From the NCBI GenBank assembly GCA_027449965.1, contig DAIDKP010000023.1, forward strand, positions 119,868 to 183,867: 64,000 nucleotides of DNA, read 5' to 3'. Below are positions 16,275 to 24,017 of this stretch, in pieces. Every line of letters starts with the position of its first letter. Position 1 is the first letter of the stretch. The stretch comes from Acidobacteriaceae bacterium (lineage in GTDB: Bacteria; Acidobacteriota; Terriglobia; Terriglobales; Acidobacteriaceae). Both the position numbers and the translations under genes were made by a program. The notes beneath the pieces were generated by a model. That model had not been told where the DNA came from, did no database searches, and saw nothing but the letters and a program-made list of their open reading frames with translations.

Positions 16275-17803
16275 GACGCGGATTCCGGGTTGGGTTTGGG
16301 GTTCGGCTCCGGAGCGGATTTCTGCGCGTGGGTGCGTTGCCACCAGTCGCGGAAGGATTCGGCGGGCAGAGCGGGCAGGTCGCGGGTTTTGGTCCAGCCG
16401 CTGAGCGGGCCGGGCAGCCACTCGATGAAGCCGTTGCGGGAGACGAGCGGGGATTGGAGGCGCTGGGCGAGATGGACGGCGGCGGGAAGACGGTGGCTGT
16501 CGCGCATGAGGAAGGCGGCGGATTGCATGGCGAGATTCCAGAGGCCGAGCGAGCCGGTGAGGGTGGATTGCTGCTGCTGGACGACCTGGCTGCGGAGGTG
16601 GATGAGGACTTCGGGGATGTTGATTTCGACGGGACAGACTTCGTAGCAGGCTCCGCAGAGCGAGGAGGCGTAGGGCAGAGACTGGGCCGCGTGCATGGAG
16701 TGGAGCTGGGGCGTGAGGATGGCTCCGATGGGGCCGGCGTAGACGGATTCGTAAGCGTGGCCGCCGGTCTGGTGATAGACGGGACAGGCGTTGAGGCAGG
16801 CGGCGCAGCGGATGCAGCGGAGGGTCTGGCGGGATTCTTCGTCAGCCAGGATGGGCGAGCGGCCGTTGTCGAGCAGGATGACGTGGAACTCGCGCGGGCC
16901 GTCGCCGGTGGGCGTGCCGGACCAGATGGAGTTGTAGGGGTTCATGCGTTCGCCAGTGGCCGAGCGCGGGAGAGTTTGCAGGAAGACTTCGAGGTCCTGG
17001 AAACGCGGGAGAACTTTTTCGATGCCGACGATGGAGATGAGCACGTCGGGCAGGGTGAGGCACATGCGTCCGTTGCCTTCGGACTCGACGATGCAGACGC
17101 CGCCGGTGTCGGCGAGGAGGAAGTTTGCGCCGGAGATGGCGACGGGGGTGGTCAGGAATTTCTGGCGGAGATAGCTGCGCGCGGCGGCGACGAGATCGTC
17201 GGGCGAGTCGGTGAGGTCGGGCTGGCGCATGGCGCGTGCGAAGAGGTCGCGGACCTGGCCACGGCTGATGTGGAGCGCGGGCGCGACGAAGTGGGATGGG
17301 CGGTCGCCTCCGAGCTGGACGATGAGTTCGGCGAGGTCGGTTTCGATGGGGTGGATGCCGTGTTCTTCGAGGCAGGCGTTGAGGTGGATTTCCTCCGAGG
17401 TCATGGTTTTGATTTTGATGACCTCGCGCGGGGCGTGCGGAGCGAGGATTTCAAGCACGAGACGGCGGGCTTCGGCCTCGTCTGCGGCCCAGTGGACGCG
17501 GCCGCCGCGACGGGTGCAGTTGGCTTCAAATTCGAGCAGGTAGTGGTCGAGGTGTTCGAGCGTGTGGGCGCGGATGGCGGCTCCGGCGCGGCGCAGGGCC
17601 TGCCAGTCGGGCAGCTCGGCGGTGACGGCGTTGCGCTTGGCCTGAATGACGTCGGTTGCGTGGCGGACGTTGCGACGCGTCTGCGAGTGCTCGAAGGGCG
17701 CATCGGCGGCGGGCTGCGCGGCGAGCGCCTGGCGCGCGGCTTCGGGAAAATCGCGGCGATTCCAGTGTTGGTTTTGCTGGCTGGGCTGGGTTTCGCGCGT
17801 CAT
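16271..17803 (-). CDS. lutB: Lactate utilization iron-sulfur protein LutB
   Basis: Iron-sulfur subunit of the LutABC lactate oxidation complex. The 510-residue protein has an N-terminal LUD domain (about residues 60-290), a ferredoxin-like region with CIRCAACLNACP and CGACYEVCP that would bind two [4Fe-4S] clusters (about 310-400), and a C-terminal DUF3390-like tail. The start is the ATG at 17803, which overlaps the lutA stop by ATGA; the 55-codon upstream extension is not coding. Gene order and both overlaps match the standard lutABC operon. Confidence 0.94.
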   Translation of the reverse strand: MTRETQPSQQNQHWNRRDFPEAARQALAAQPAADAPFEHSQTRRNVRHATDVIQAKRNAVTAELPDWQALRRAGAAIRAHTLEHLDHYLLEFEANCTRRGGRVHWAADEAEARRLVLEILAPHAPREVIKIKTMTSEEIHLNACLEEHGIHPIETDLAELIVQLGGDRPSHFVAPALHISRGQVRDLFARAMRQPDLTDSPDDLVAAARSYLRQKFLTTPVAISGANFLLADTGGVCIVESEGNGRMCLTLPDVLISIVGIEKVLPRFQDLEVFLQTLPRSATGERMNPYNSIWSGTPTGDGPREFHVILLDNGRSPILADEESRQTLRCIRCAACLNACPVYHQTGGHAYESVYAGPIGAILTPQLHSMHAAQSLPYASSLCGACYEVCPVEINIPEVLIHLRSQVVQQQQSTLTGSLGLWNLAMQSAAFLMRDSHRLPAAVHLAQRLQSPLVSRNGFIEWLPGPLSGWTKTRDLPALPAESFRDWWQRTHAQKSAPEPNPKPNPESAS

Positions 17804-18606
17804 TGCGGGAACTCCGAGGAGGAAAGCGTGAAGTGCTGATCGGCGGCGAGCGCTCGTTCGGCTGCGGATTCGGAAGACGTTTCGCCGGTGGCAAGGATTT
17901 CCGCCAGGTGAGCGACGCGGACGAAGGTGCGCTGGCGATGGAGCGAGCCGTGGATGTGCATGAGGCAACTGTTATCGACGGCGGTGAGGACTTCAGCGCC
18001 GCTGTTGAGGACGCAGCGGACCTTGTCGGCGAGCATGGCCGAGGAGACATCGGCGTTTTTGATGGCGAAGGTTCCGCCGAAGCCGCAGCACTCCTGGGAG
18101 TTTGCGAGGGGAACGAGATCGAGGCCGCGCACGCGGCGCAGCAGGCGCAGAGGGATTTCGTCGAGATGGAGGCTGCGCGCGGAGTGGCAACTGGGGTGGT
18201 AGGCGACCTTGTGGGTGAAGCGCGCGCCAACGTCTTCGATGCCAAGCCGGCGGACGAGCAGTTCGGAAAACTCGAAGACGCGCGGGAGCAGCAGTTCCAC
18301 TTCGCGGGCGAGCGCGGGATCGTTGTCCATCTGTGCGGCTTTGGGGTAGTGGTCGCGCATCATGGCGACGCAGGAGGACGACGGGACGACGATGGTCTCC
18401 GCGTCGGCGAAGACGCGGACGAAGTGGCACAGGATGGGCAGGGATTCGCGGAGATAGCCGGTATTCCAGTGCATCTGTCCGCAGCAGGTTTGCGCGGGAC
18501 GGAACTCGACCGTGTGGCCGAGCCGCTCCAGCACGCGCACGACGGCTTTGCCGGTCTGCGGGAAGAGCGCGTCGTTGTAGCAGGTGATGAAGAGCGAAAG
18601 GCGCAA
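17800..18606 (-). CDS. lutA: Lactate utilization protein A, CCG-domain (Fe-S)-binding protein
   Basis: CCG-domain subunit of the LutABC system, related to the GlpC/GlcF/HdrB family. The 268-residue protein has two cysteine-rich CCG motifs, CCGQMHWNTGY near residue 41 and CCGFGGTFAIKN near residue 173, plus SSSCVAMMRDHYP and YHPSCHSARS between them. The N-terminus reads LFITCYND where the family usually has CYxD. It is the first gene of the operon. The 124-base gap upstream (18607-18730) before the DUF5522 gene may hold its promoter. Confidence 0.93.
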   Translation of the reverse strand: MRLSLFITCYNDALFPQTGKAVVRVLERLGHTVEFRPAQTCCGQMHWNTGYLRESLPILCHFVRVFADAETIVVPSSSCVAMMRDHYPKAAQMDNDPALAREVELLLPRVFEFSELLVRRLGIEDVGARFTHKVAYHPSCHSARSLHLDEIPLRLLRRVRGLDLVPLANSQECCGFGGTFAIKNADVSSAMLADKVRCVLNSGAEVLTAVDNSCLMHIHGSLHRQRTFVRVAHLAEILATGETSSESAAERALAADQHFTLSSSEFPQ

Positions 18607-18730
18607 GCGGAAGTTCCTGGGAGTGGGAGTGAAAGAGCGCGTCGGAATGATGGTTGCAATCAGAATACAGTTTACGGATAGAAAGTGCAGCGATCAAGGA
18701 GAATTACGGCGGGTCTTCTTTGAAGCTGGC

Positions 18731-18925
18731 TCAGGGAGATTCGGACGGCTGGCTGGCGCGCTGGAACTCCCATGGGCAGTGGCGGCAGCCGGACTGGCAG
18801 CAGGAGCCGCGACGGAGGTGATAGGCAGCGGTGAAGACCATGTACGGGCCGTCGAAGTAGAACTCGCCTTCGCGCGGCGTGGAGGACCAGTCGGATGCTG
18901 CGGGAGTGGTTTCGCGGTCCGGCAT
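18731..18925 (-). CDS. DUF5522 family small cysteine-rich protein
   Basis: A 64-residue protein with the arrangement EGEFYFDGPYMVFT, YHLRRG, then CCQSGCRHCPWEF, matching the small DUF5522 family. The CC..C..C cluster looks like a metal site, but no function is established. The ATG is preceded closely by GGAGT. It runs in the same direction as lutA and could be cotranscribed with it. The gene overlaps no other coding region if the next gene starts at 19008. Confidence 0.75.
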   Translation of the reverse strand: MPDRETTPAASDWSSTPREGEFYFDGPYMVFTAAYHLRRGSCCQSGCRHCPWEFQRASQPSESP

Positions 18926-19007
18926 ACTCCGATTGTCGCGCAGAATGGCGGAGAATCCAACGGCGGCGGGCGAGGAAGTTTTGCGCGGGCAAAGCTACAA
19001 TCAGACC

Positions 19008-19664
19008 ATGACAGCGATGACGGCAGAGGATCGGGCGCGGCGGATTAAGATTGTGCTTTTTGACGTGGATGGCGTGATGACGGACGGCGGGATATGGATT
19101 TTTCCGGCTGCGGCGAGGCCGAATGCGGAGACGCACGAACACCTGAGCCGGCAGGATGGCGAGGCTGGATTCGGGATTCAGTCGACGACGATGGTCGAGG
19201 CGAAGGGATTTCACGCGCATGACGGGACGGCGTTTTCGCTGGCGCGGCTGGGCGGGATGAAGTGCGGGTTTATTACCAAGCGGATTTCCGAGACCGTGGC
19301 GTTGCGTGCGCGCGATCTGAAGCTGGAGTTTCTCTACATGGGCCAGTCGTACAAGATGCAGGCGGTGCGCGAGATCATGGCCGCGGAGCAGGTGACGCTC
19401 GAGGAGATTGCGTTTGTGGGCGATGACGTGATCGACCTGCCGGTGTTGCGCGAGTGCGGGCTGGCGATTGCGGTGGCGAATGCGCGGGAACAGGTGAAGG
19501 CTGCGGCGCATTGGGTGACGCCGCATGAGGGCGGGCATGGCGCGGGGCGCGATGCGGTGGAGTTTATTCTGGCGGCCAAGGGCGTACTGGACGAAGTGAT
19601 TGAGGCGTATATCGACGAGCGGAATCCGATGGCGGCTTCGATGGATATTGGCAAAGGCCAGTAA
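19008..19664 (+). CDS. HAD-superfamily phosphatase, KdsC-like
   Basis: Related to 3-deoxy-D-manno-octulosonate 8-phosphate phosphatase, which acts in Kdo synthesis for LPS. In the 218 residues, motif I is FDVDGVMTDGG, followed by GFITKR at the motif II position and FVGDDVIDLPVL as motif III. Between motif I and the next conserved block there is an insertion of roughly 25 residues (AAARPNAETHEHLSRQ region) not present in standard KdsC, so the substrate could differ. The chosen ATG at 19008 removes an N-terminal extension overlapping the DUF5522 gene; ATG 19017 is also possible. Confidence 0.82.
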   Translation: MTAMTAEDRARRIKIVLFDVDGVMTDGGIWIFPAAARPNAETHEHLSRQDGEAGFGIQSTTMVEAKGFHAHDGTAFSLARLGGMKCGFITKRISETVALRARDLKLEFLYMGQSYKMQAVREIMAAEQVTLEEIAFVGDDVIDLPVLRECGLAIAVANAREQVKAAAHWVTPHEGGHGAGRDAVEFILAAKGVLDEVIEAYIDERNPMAASMDIGKGQ

Positions 19665-19899
19665 GTCTGTCGTCAGGGGTCAGTCAAATAGGTGGCTAAA
19701 TTTGCGTAGTGGCAGTGTAAATCCCCGGCGCTTCATATATGGGCCCACCGTGCGCGCCACCAACTCACACTGCTCGGTCGTAGTGGCGATGGTCACACAG
19801 CTTGGAACCATCCTGACTGCTCGCAGCCGACGCTCATCCAACTGCCGCCTCGGACAACTTCCTTCCGTCGCTTGTGCCCTTGTCTTGTCAAATGCTCAA

Positions 19900-19924
19900 A
19901 TCCGGCATTCGGCTCATGCCGGAT
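19900..19924 (-). terminator. Terminator-like hairpin after the unknown two-gene cassette
   Basis: ATCCGGCAT (19900-19908) and ATGCCGGAT (19916-19924) form a perfect 9-bp stem with a 7-base loop. The stem abuts the stop codon of the minus-strand gene ending at 19924. On the minus strand it is followed by a T-containing but not pure T tract (TTGAGCATTTG). The rest of the 19665-19899 gap shows no gene. Confidence 0.55.
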
Positions 19925-21189
19925 CATGACTTTGCAAGAAAGCCTGTCATCCAGTCGGCGATCTGTTCGGGGCGAGCAGCATTTGCAATGGCGGTATTAC
20001 CCTTGTATGCCTTCGGGAAAATAAGATAGGCACTCCGTGCAGATTCAGAGAGACATAGAAAAGCCGTTTGCTGACTTTCCGGATACCTTTCAACGGACAG
20101 AAAAATGTATCGGGCGAGGATTGACGCATCCACCGCGCTTCCCTGAGGGTCCGGAACATCGGGCAGAGTGCTGACCAGGCTTTGGTTTTCAAAGATTGCG
20201 ATGCTCGTAAAAGGCTTAGGTTTCGCTCGTATGCCGAAGCGAGCGAACAAAACGCGCGGGCGAGCGCGGCGAATAGCCTCGCTCGAAGCCCACTGAACAA
20301 AAGCGTTGGAAAAGACGAGAGCACCGTTGCCACTTAGGTAAAGATCGATAACAAATCTGCGCAGCGACGGCTGTCCGGCGAGATTGTTTGGCCACCATGC
20401 ATCCCAGTTTGTCTTCCGAATGGAAGCAAGGGTCGCATCACTCACTACAATATTTTTGGGAATAGTATTGACACGCTCAAGTACTCGTTCGCGCAAAGGT
20501 TGAAGCTCTGGGCAGTTAATAGAAAAGGCATCAACATGATTTGGGAAGACGGACGTTAAGGTTTGTTCTGCGTCAATAAGCCATAAATCGGAAGGTTCAT
20601 AACCGTTTTTCTGTCTGAGCAATTCCGGAACAGAGGGCATGCCCCGCAAGAGCAGTTCGGTAACGCGTCCGGGATCTCCATGAATGCTCACCTCCACGCC
20701 CTTGCCGCCCCACTTGTCCCATAGTCCCGCATGCACGTAGGGCAGATTCTGCGGCAAGACGACAACGACAATACGGGATAGCGAAGCCGACGGTGGCTCC
20801 GACGAATGCGCAGCGTTTACAATCGACAGGTAAATACGCTGGACCTCCTTGCGCCATTCAACATAATAGGCCGATCGCGCAAGCAGCGAAGCGTTCTCCA
20901 GTGTATTGGTCTCTTCCGAAAAATCCCATCTGTCCACGCCCATCGTTTGTTCTAATTTGCGCAGCGGTTCTGTTAAAGCCGCAAGCGTGGATGGAGTAAA
21001 TGACTGAACGCCGCGCATGAATTCTCTGATGCGACTGCGCTCAAAGGGGAAAAGCGTCTCCCATTCTGCGAGTTCACTATTCAACTCTGGCCGAAGTGTG
21101 AGCGGCATTTGCCGAATGAGCTTGCGGTAGGTGGCTCTCTCATCCGCCCCCGCATCGCTAATCAGAATCTCCTGTGCATAATTTGTCAT
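19924..21189 (-). CDS. Hypothetical protein of an uncharacterised two-gene cassette
   Basis: Not recognised. The protein is 421 residues, soluble in appearance, without a signal peptide or membrane segment. The middle (residues about 140-175) contains SRIVVVVLPQNLPYVHAGLW, a Rossmann-like beta strand followed by a GKGVEVSIHGDPGR loop, and the C-terminal half ends with several predicted strand-rich segments. The ATG at 21189 overlaps the stop of the upstream exported phosphatase-like gene by ATGA, so the two products are probably made together. Base composition is lower in GC than flanking genes (about 45% in a counted 60-base line at 20401), suggesting recent acquisition or a different expression class. 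No function should be assigned. Confidence 0.72.
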   Translation of the reverse strand: MTNYAQEILISDAGADERATYRKLIRQMPLTLRPELNSELAEWETLFPFERSRIREFMRGVQSFTPSTLAALTEPLRKLEQTMGVDRWDFSEETNTLENASLLARSAYYVEWRKEVQRIYLSIVNAAHSSEPPSASLSRIVVVVLPQNLPYVHAGLWDKWGGKGVEVSIHGDPGRVTELLLRGMPSVPELLRQKNGYEPSDLWLIDAEQTLTSVFPNHVDAFSINCPELQPLRERVLERVNTIPKNIVVSDATLASIRKTNWDAWWPNNLAGQPSLRRFVIDLYLSGNGALVFSNAFVQWASSEAIRRARPRVLFARFGIRAKPKPFTSIAIFENQSLVSTLPDVPDPQGSAVDASILARYIFLSVERYPESQQTAFLCLSESARSAYLIFPKAYKGNTAIANAARPEQIADWMTGFLAKS

Positions 21190-22343
21190 AAACACAACCC
21201 CGGCAAGGGATGTCCGGGCAACCCCAGACTGCCAAGATCAAATAGTCTGGCGATAGTTGGGCAGATATCTGTTTGCAACACCGGGCTTTCGATAATCTGC
21301 GCTGTCCGAATTGCATCGCCAAGACACATCATCCAGGTCAGGCGCGTTGAATCGGCGTTCTGGCGATGATTGAAAAATCCATTTGTGCTGGCTCCATCGA
21401 GATCGCGGCCGAACTCCGGCAGTATGAACAGGGTTGTCTTTCCCCGGTACGCGGGCATTGATTGCAGCAGACTCCACAATTCATACACGAGCCGGTCCAT
21501 GGTAGCAATACCGCTCAGATGCAAAGAGTACGAGCCAAAATGGGCGACTTCCATGTCGGAAAATGTGATGGCCAGCATAGATGGAGCAAAACGCTGCAGT
21601 ACCTCGGCCGCGACCAGATAGGTGAACTCATCCCCAGTGGCGGGAGCGCTTGTGCGCACGAGATCCTCGATGGCCTGGCGCATCGTCCCAAGGGTGAAAC
21701 TGTCGAGCGAAGAGGATTCTCCTCCTACTGACCAGCCCAGGCCGTCGTAGTTATCGCTGTTGAGAAAGCCCTCGATATCTGACTGCACCGCAGAGCGGTC
21801 GGTGCTTTGCACCGGGCGTCCCTGATTCGCTGCCTGCACTACTGCGCTGATGAGAAGTTGCTTGGGAAAAATTACATTTGGTCCGTAGTTTGGTCCATAG
21901 CCAGGGACGATGCTCGAACCGATCTGGCTGGTGAGAGCTTTATTGCTGGAGATAAACCACGTCTGATTCCGATCCAACCCCATAGCCTTGCGCAGGTATT
22001 CGTAGATTGTCGGACTCTGTGGGGGCGTCTTGCCCCAATCGTCGACACGTTGCCAGTTACCGCTCAGAACACTGGATATCGTGTTGAAATGCGAAGTGAC
22101 CCCATCGTTGCGAAGAAATGGATAAAAGACGCTCTGAGGCAGAAGGTCCTGGGTAAGGTGGGGGATGTTGGCAAACCCGGAACTGGCAAAAGTATCCTCG
22201 CGGCGCATTCCGCCACACGTTACCAGTACCACTTTGCGATCGCTGATGGAAGGAGCTGACTCGGCTACACCGTGCGCTCCGGCCCATTGTGCTACGAGCA
22301 GGGCGGCAGCTTCCGTCAGTAATTCTCTGCGCGAGAGAGACAT
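21186..22343 (-). CDS. Putative exported alkaline-phosphatase-superfamily (sulfatase-like) protein
   Basis: A 385-residue protein starting with a Tat-like signal (SRRELL then a hydrophobic stretch to about residue 28). The first conserved block, VTCGGMRREDTF, resembles the nucleophile motif of the alkaline phosphatase/sulfatase superfamily, with Thr46 as candidate nucleophile. Later TFSDMEVAHFGSY and FILPEFGRDLD...NHR resemble the metal-binding Asp/His motifs of that fold. The match is by pattern only and the family is not certain; DUF1501-type proteins are an alternative. It is translationally coupled (ATGA) to the unknown 421-residue protein downstream. It lies in the same GC-poor segment. 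Confidence 0.62.
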   Translation of the reverse strand: MSLSRRELLTEAAALLVAQWAGAHGVAESAPSISDRKVVLVTCGGMRREDTFASSGFANIPHLTQDLLPQSVFYPFLRNDGVTSHFNTISSVLSGNWQRVDDWGKTPPQSPTIYEYLRKAMGLDRNQTWFISSNKALTSQIGSSIVPGYGPNYGPNVIFPKQLLISAVVQAANQGRPVQSTDRSAVQSDIEGFLNSDNYDGLGWSVGGESSSLDSFTLGTMRQAIEDLVRTSAPATGDEFTYLVAAEVLQRFAPSMLAITFSDMEVAHFGSYSLHLSGIATMDRLVYELWSLLQSMPAYRGKTTLFILPEFGRDLDGASTNGFFNHRQNADSTRLTWMMCLGDAIRTAQIIESPVLQTDICPTIARLFDLGSLGLPGHPLPGLCL

Positions 22344-22810
22344 AGGGTAACCCCGTTTACAGTTACATGGTTATTATTTTCTCAAGCATGTTTCCTACAG
22401 GCCTCCACGCCCTGGTCGAAAGCCGTCAGACTCTCATGGAGGGTGGGTATGATACGGGCTATTGCAATCGTAAGGTTATTTATGAAACACGCTATCGCAA
22501 ATCGGTTATCAAGTTGTCGGTATGAGACATTTGTCTGGAGGTTTTACCGTTGGTTGTGAGGGGATATTGCTTGGACCAATGTCCCGCATGGATCGGATCG
22601 AACTTGGCTGCAGTATCGTCCGCTAGTCTGACCCCATACTCATACCGCAGATGCATCGAGGGGTTGCTCGCGGAACGAAACCACATTACGCGAAGCAGAA
22701 CGCGTTTGACAAGAGTCTCGATCCATTTGCGACAGATATGGGGCCGCTGCTCAAGCGTCCTGCTCGAGGTCGGTTCCATGATTACTATGCCCGAGCAGAC
22801 ATCCTGAGGT

Positions 22811-22835
22811 GCAGCTTTTCTTGAAGAAAAGCTGC
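22811..22835. repeat. Perfect 12-bp inverted repeat with one central base
   Basis: GCAGCTTTTCTT (22811-22822) and AAGAAAAGCTGC (22824-22835) flank a single G. As RNA this is a 10-bp stem with a TTGAA loop. It is followed by no T tract on either strand, so a protein-binding site, a mobile-element end or a processing site are all possible. Confidence 0.7.
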
Positions 22836-22875
22836 GCGAAGTTCTAGTCCCACGGGGTACACCTATTGGGAAACT

Positions 22876-22916
22876 GCAACCATGACAGTCGTCGTGCGAC
22901 TACCTGGCATGGTTGC
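22876..22916 (-). terminator. Nested hairpin downstream of the sugar isomerase gene
   Basis: Outer arms GCAACCATG (22876-22884) and CATGGTTGC (22908-22916) pair perfectly. CAG/CTG extends the stem after one mismatch, or alternatively AGTCG (22887-22891) pairs with CGACT (22897-22901) as an inner hairpin. It begins 12 bases after the minus-strand stop at 22929, as a terminator would. Only a short T run (AGTTTCC) follows, so its strength is doubtful. Confidence 0.5.
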
Positions 22917-22928
22917 TCATATGTGGCG

Positions 22929-23981
22929 TCAGAGGCCGAGGACGCGGCGGTTGCCTTCCGTGTCGGAGTTGGCGGCGGCGAAGTCGTCGAAGGCGTGGTC
23001 GGTGACGTGGACGATGTGGTCGCGGATGAAGGCTGCACCTTTGCGCGCGCCTTCGGCGGCGGATTCCAGCGGGTCTTCCCACTCGAGGACGGCCCAGCCG
23101 GGGTAGTCGTACTGGGCGAGTTTGCTGAAGATACGTTTGAAATCAATTTGTCCGGCTCCGGGTGTGCGGAAGCGACCGGGGCGGTCGATCCAGGGCTGGT
23201 AACCGCCGTAGACACCGCTGCGACCGTTGGGCTGGAACTCGGCGTCTTTGACGTGGAAGGCGCGGACGCGGGAGTGGTAGTGGTCGAGGAAAAGGACCGG
23301 GTCCATCTGCTGCAGGAGCATGTGGCTGGGGTCATAGAGAATCGCCGCGCGGGGGTGGTGGTGGACGGCGCTGAGGAATCGCTCAAAGGTGATGCCGTCG
23401 TGAAGGTCTTCGCCGGGGTGAAGCTCGAAGCAGAGATCGACGCCGGATTCGTCAAAGGCCTGAAGGATGGGCAGCCAGCGGCGAGCAAGCTCGGCGAAGG
23501 CCTCTTCGACTAGGCCGGTTGGGCGCTGCGGCCAGGGGTAGAGATAGGGCCAGGCAAGCGCGCCGGAGAAGCTGGCGTGAGCGGCGAGACCGAGGTTGCG
23601 GCTGGCGCGGGCGGCGAGCTGAAGCTGGGCGACGGCCCACTGCTGGCGCTCGGCGGGACGGCCTCGGACGGCCTCGGGCGCGAAGGCGTCAAAGAGCAGG
23701 TCATACGCCGGGTGGACGGCGACGAGCTGGCCTTGCAGGTGGGTGGATAGCTCGCTGATAACCAGATTGTGCTTGGCGAGCCGAGCGCGAAGATCGTCGC
23801 AGTAGCTGGCGCTTTCGGCGGCGAGCGTGAGATCGAAGAGTTGAGGCAGCCAGGTGGGAAGCTGAACGGCGACGTAGCCGAGATCAGCGGCCCAGCGGGC
23901 AAGCGAGTCGAGGGTGTCGAAGGGCGGATGGTCCTGGACGAACTGGGCAAGGAAGATGGCTGGTCCCTGAATGGTGCGCAT
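22929..23981 (-). CDS. Sugar phosphate isomerase/epimerase family TIM-barrel protein
   Basis: A 350-residue AP-endonuclease-2-like TIM barrel. The expected metal or catalytic positions are visible: CFELHPGED (Glu), ILYDPSHMLL (Asp and His), RAFHVKDAEF (His, Asp) and AVLEWEDP (Glu). There is no signal peptide, so it is probably cytoplasmic. Family members act as sugar isomerases, epimerases or inosose dehydratases; the exact substrate cannot be told. The gene starts 36 bases after the TPR gene in the same direction and may be cotranscribed with it. Confidence 0.88.
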   Translation of the reverse strand: MRTIQGPAIFLAQFVQDHPPFDTLDSLARWAADLGYVAVQLPTWLPQLFDLTLAAESASYCDDLRARLAKHNLVISELSTHLQGQLVAVHPAYDLLFDAFAPEAVRGRPAERQQWAVAQLQLAARASRNLGLAAHASFSGALAWPYLYPWPQRPTGLVEEAFAELARRWLPILQAFDESGVDLCFELHPGEDLHDGITFERFLSAVHHHPRAAILYDPSHMLLQQMDPVLFLDHYHSRVRAFHVKDAEFQPNGRSGVYGGYQPWIDRPGRFRTPGAGQIDFKRIFSKLAQYDYPGWAVLEWEDPLESAAEGARKGAAFIRDHIVHVTDHAFDDFAAANSDTEGNRRVLGL

Positions 23982-24017
23982 CGCGGCTCCTTCGGTATGG
24001 CGGAATAGACTCGTTAC

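Larger units (their letters stand above)
22344..22928. other. 585-bp gene-free region with inverted repeats
   Basis: No supportable gene is seen; the small open frames on both strands (for example 22492-22779 minus) have no recognisable features. The region is GC-poorer than the flanks on its right. Its right third contains two strong inverted repeats, listed separately. The left end (22344-22400) is AT-rich and probably holds the promoter of the minus-strand cassette, but no convincing -35/-10 pair stands out. Confidence 0.55.

Noticed and set aside
22492..22779. Possible small gene (95 codons, minus strand) in the gene-free region
   Set aside because: No ribosome binding site, no recognisable domain, and an equally long frame on the opposite strand.
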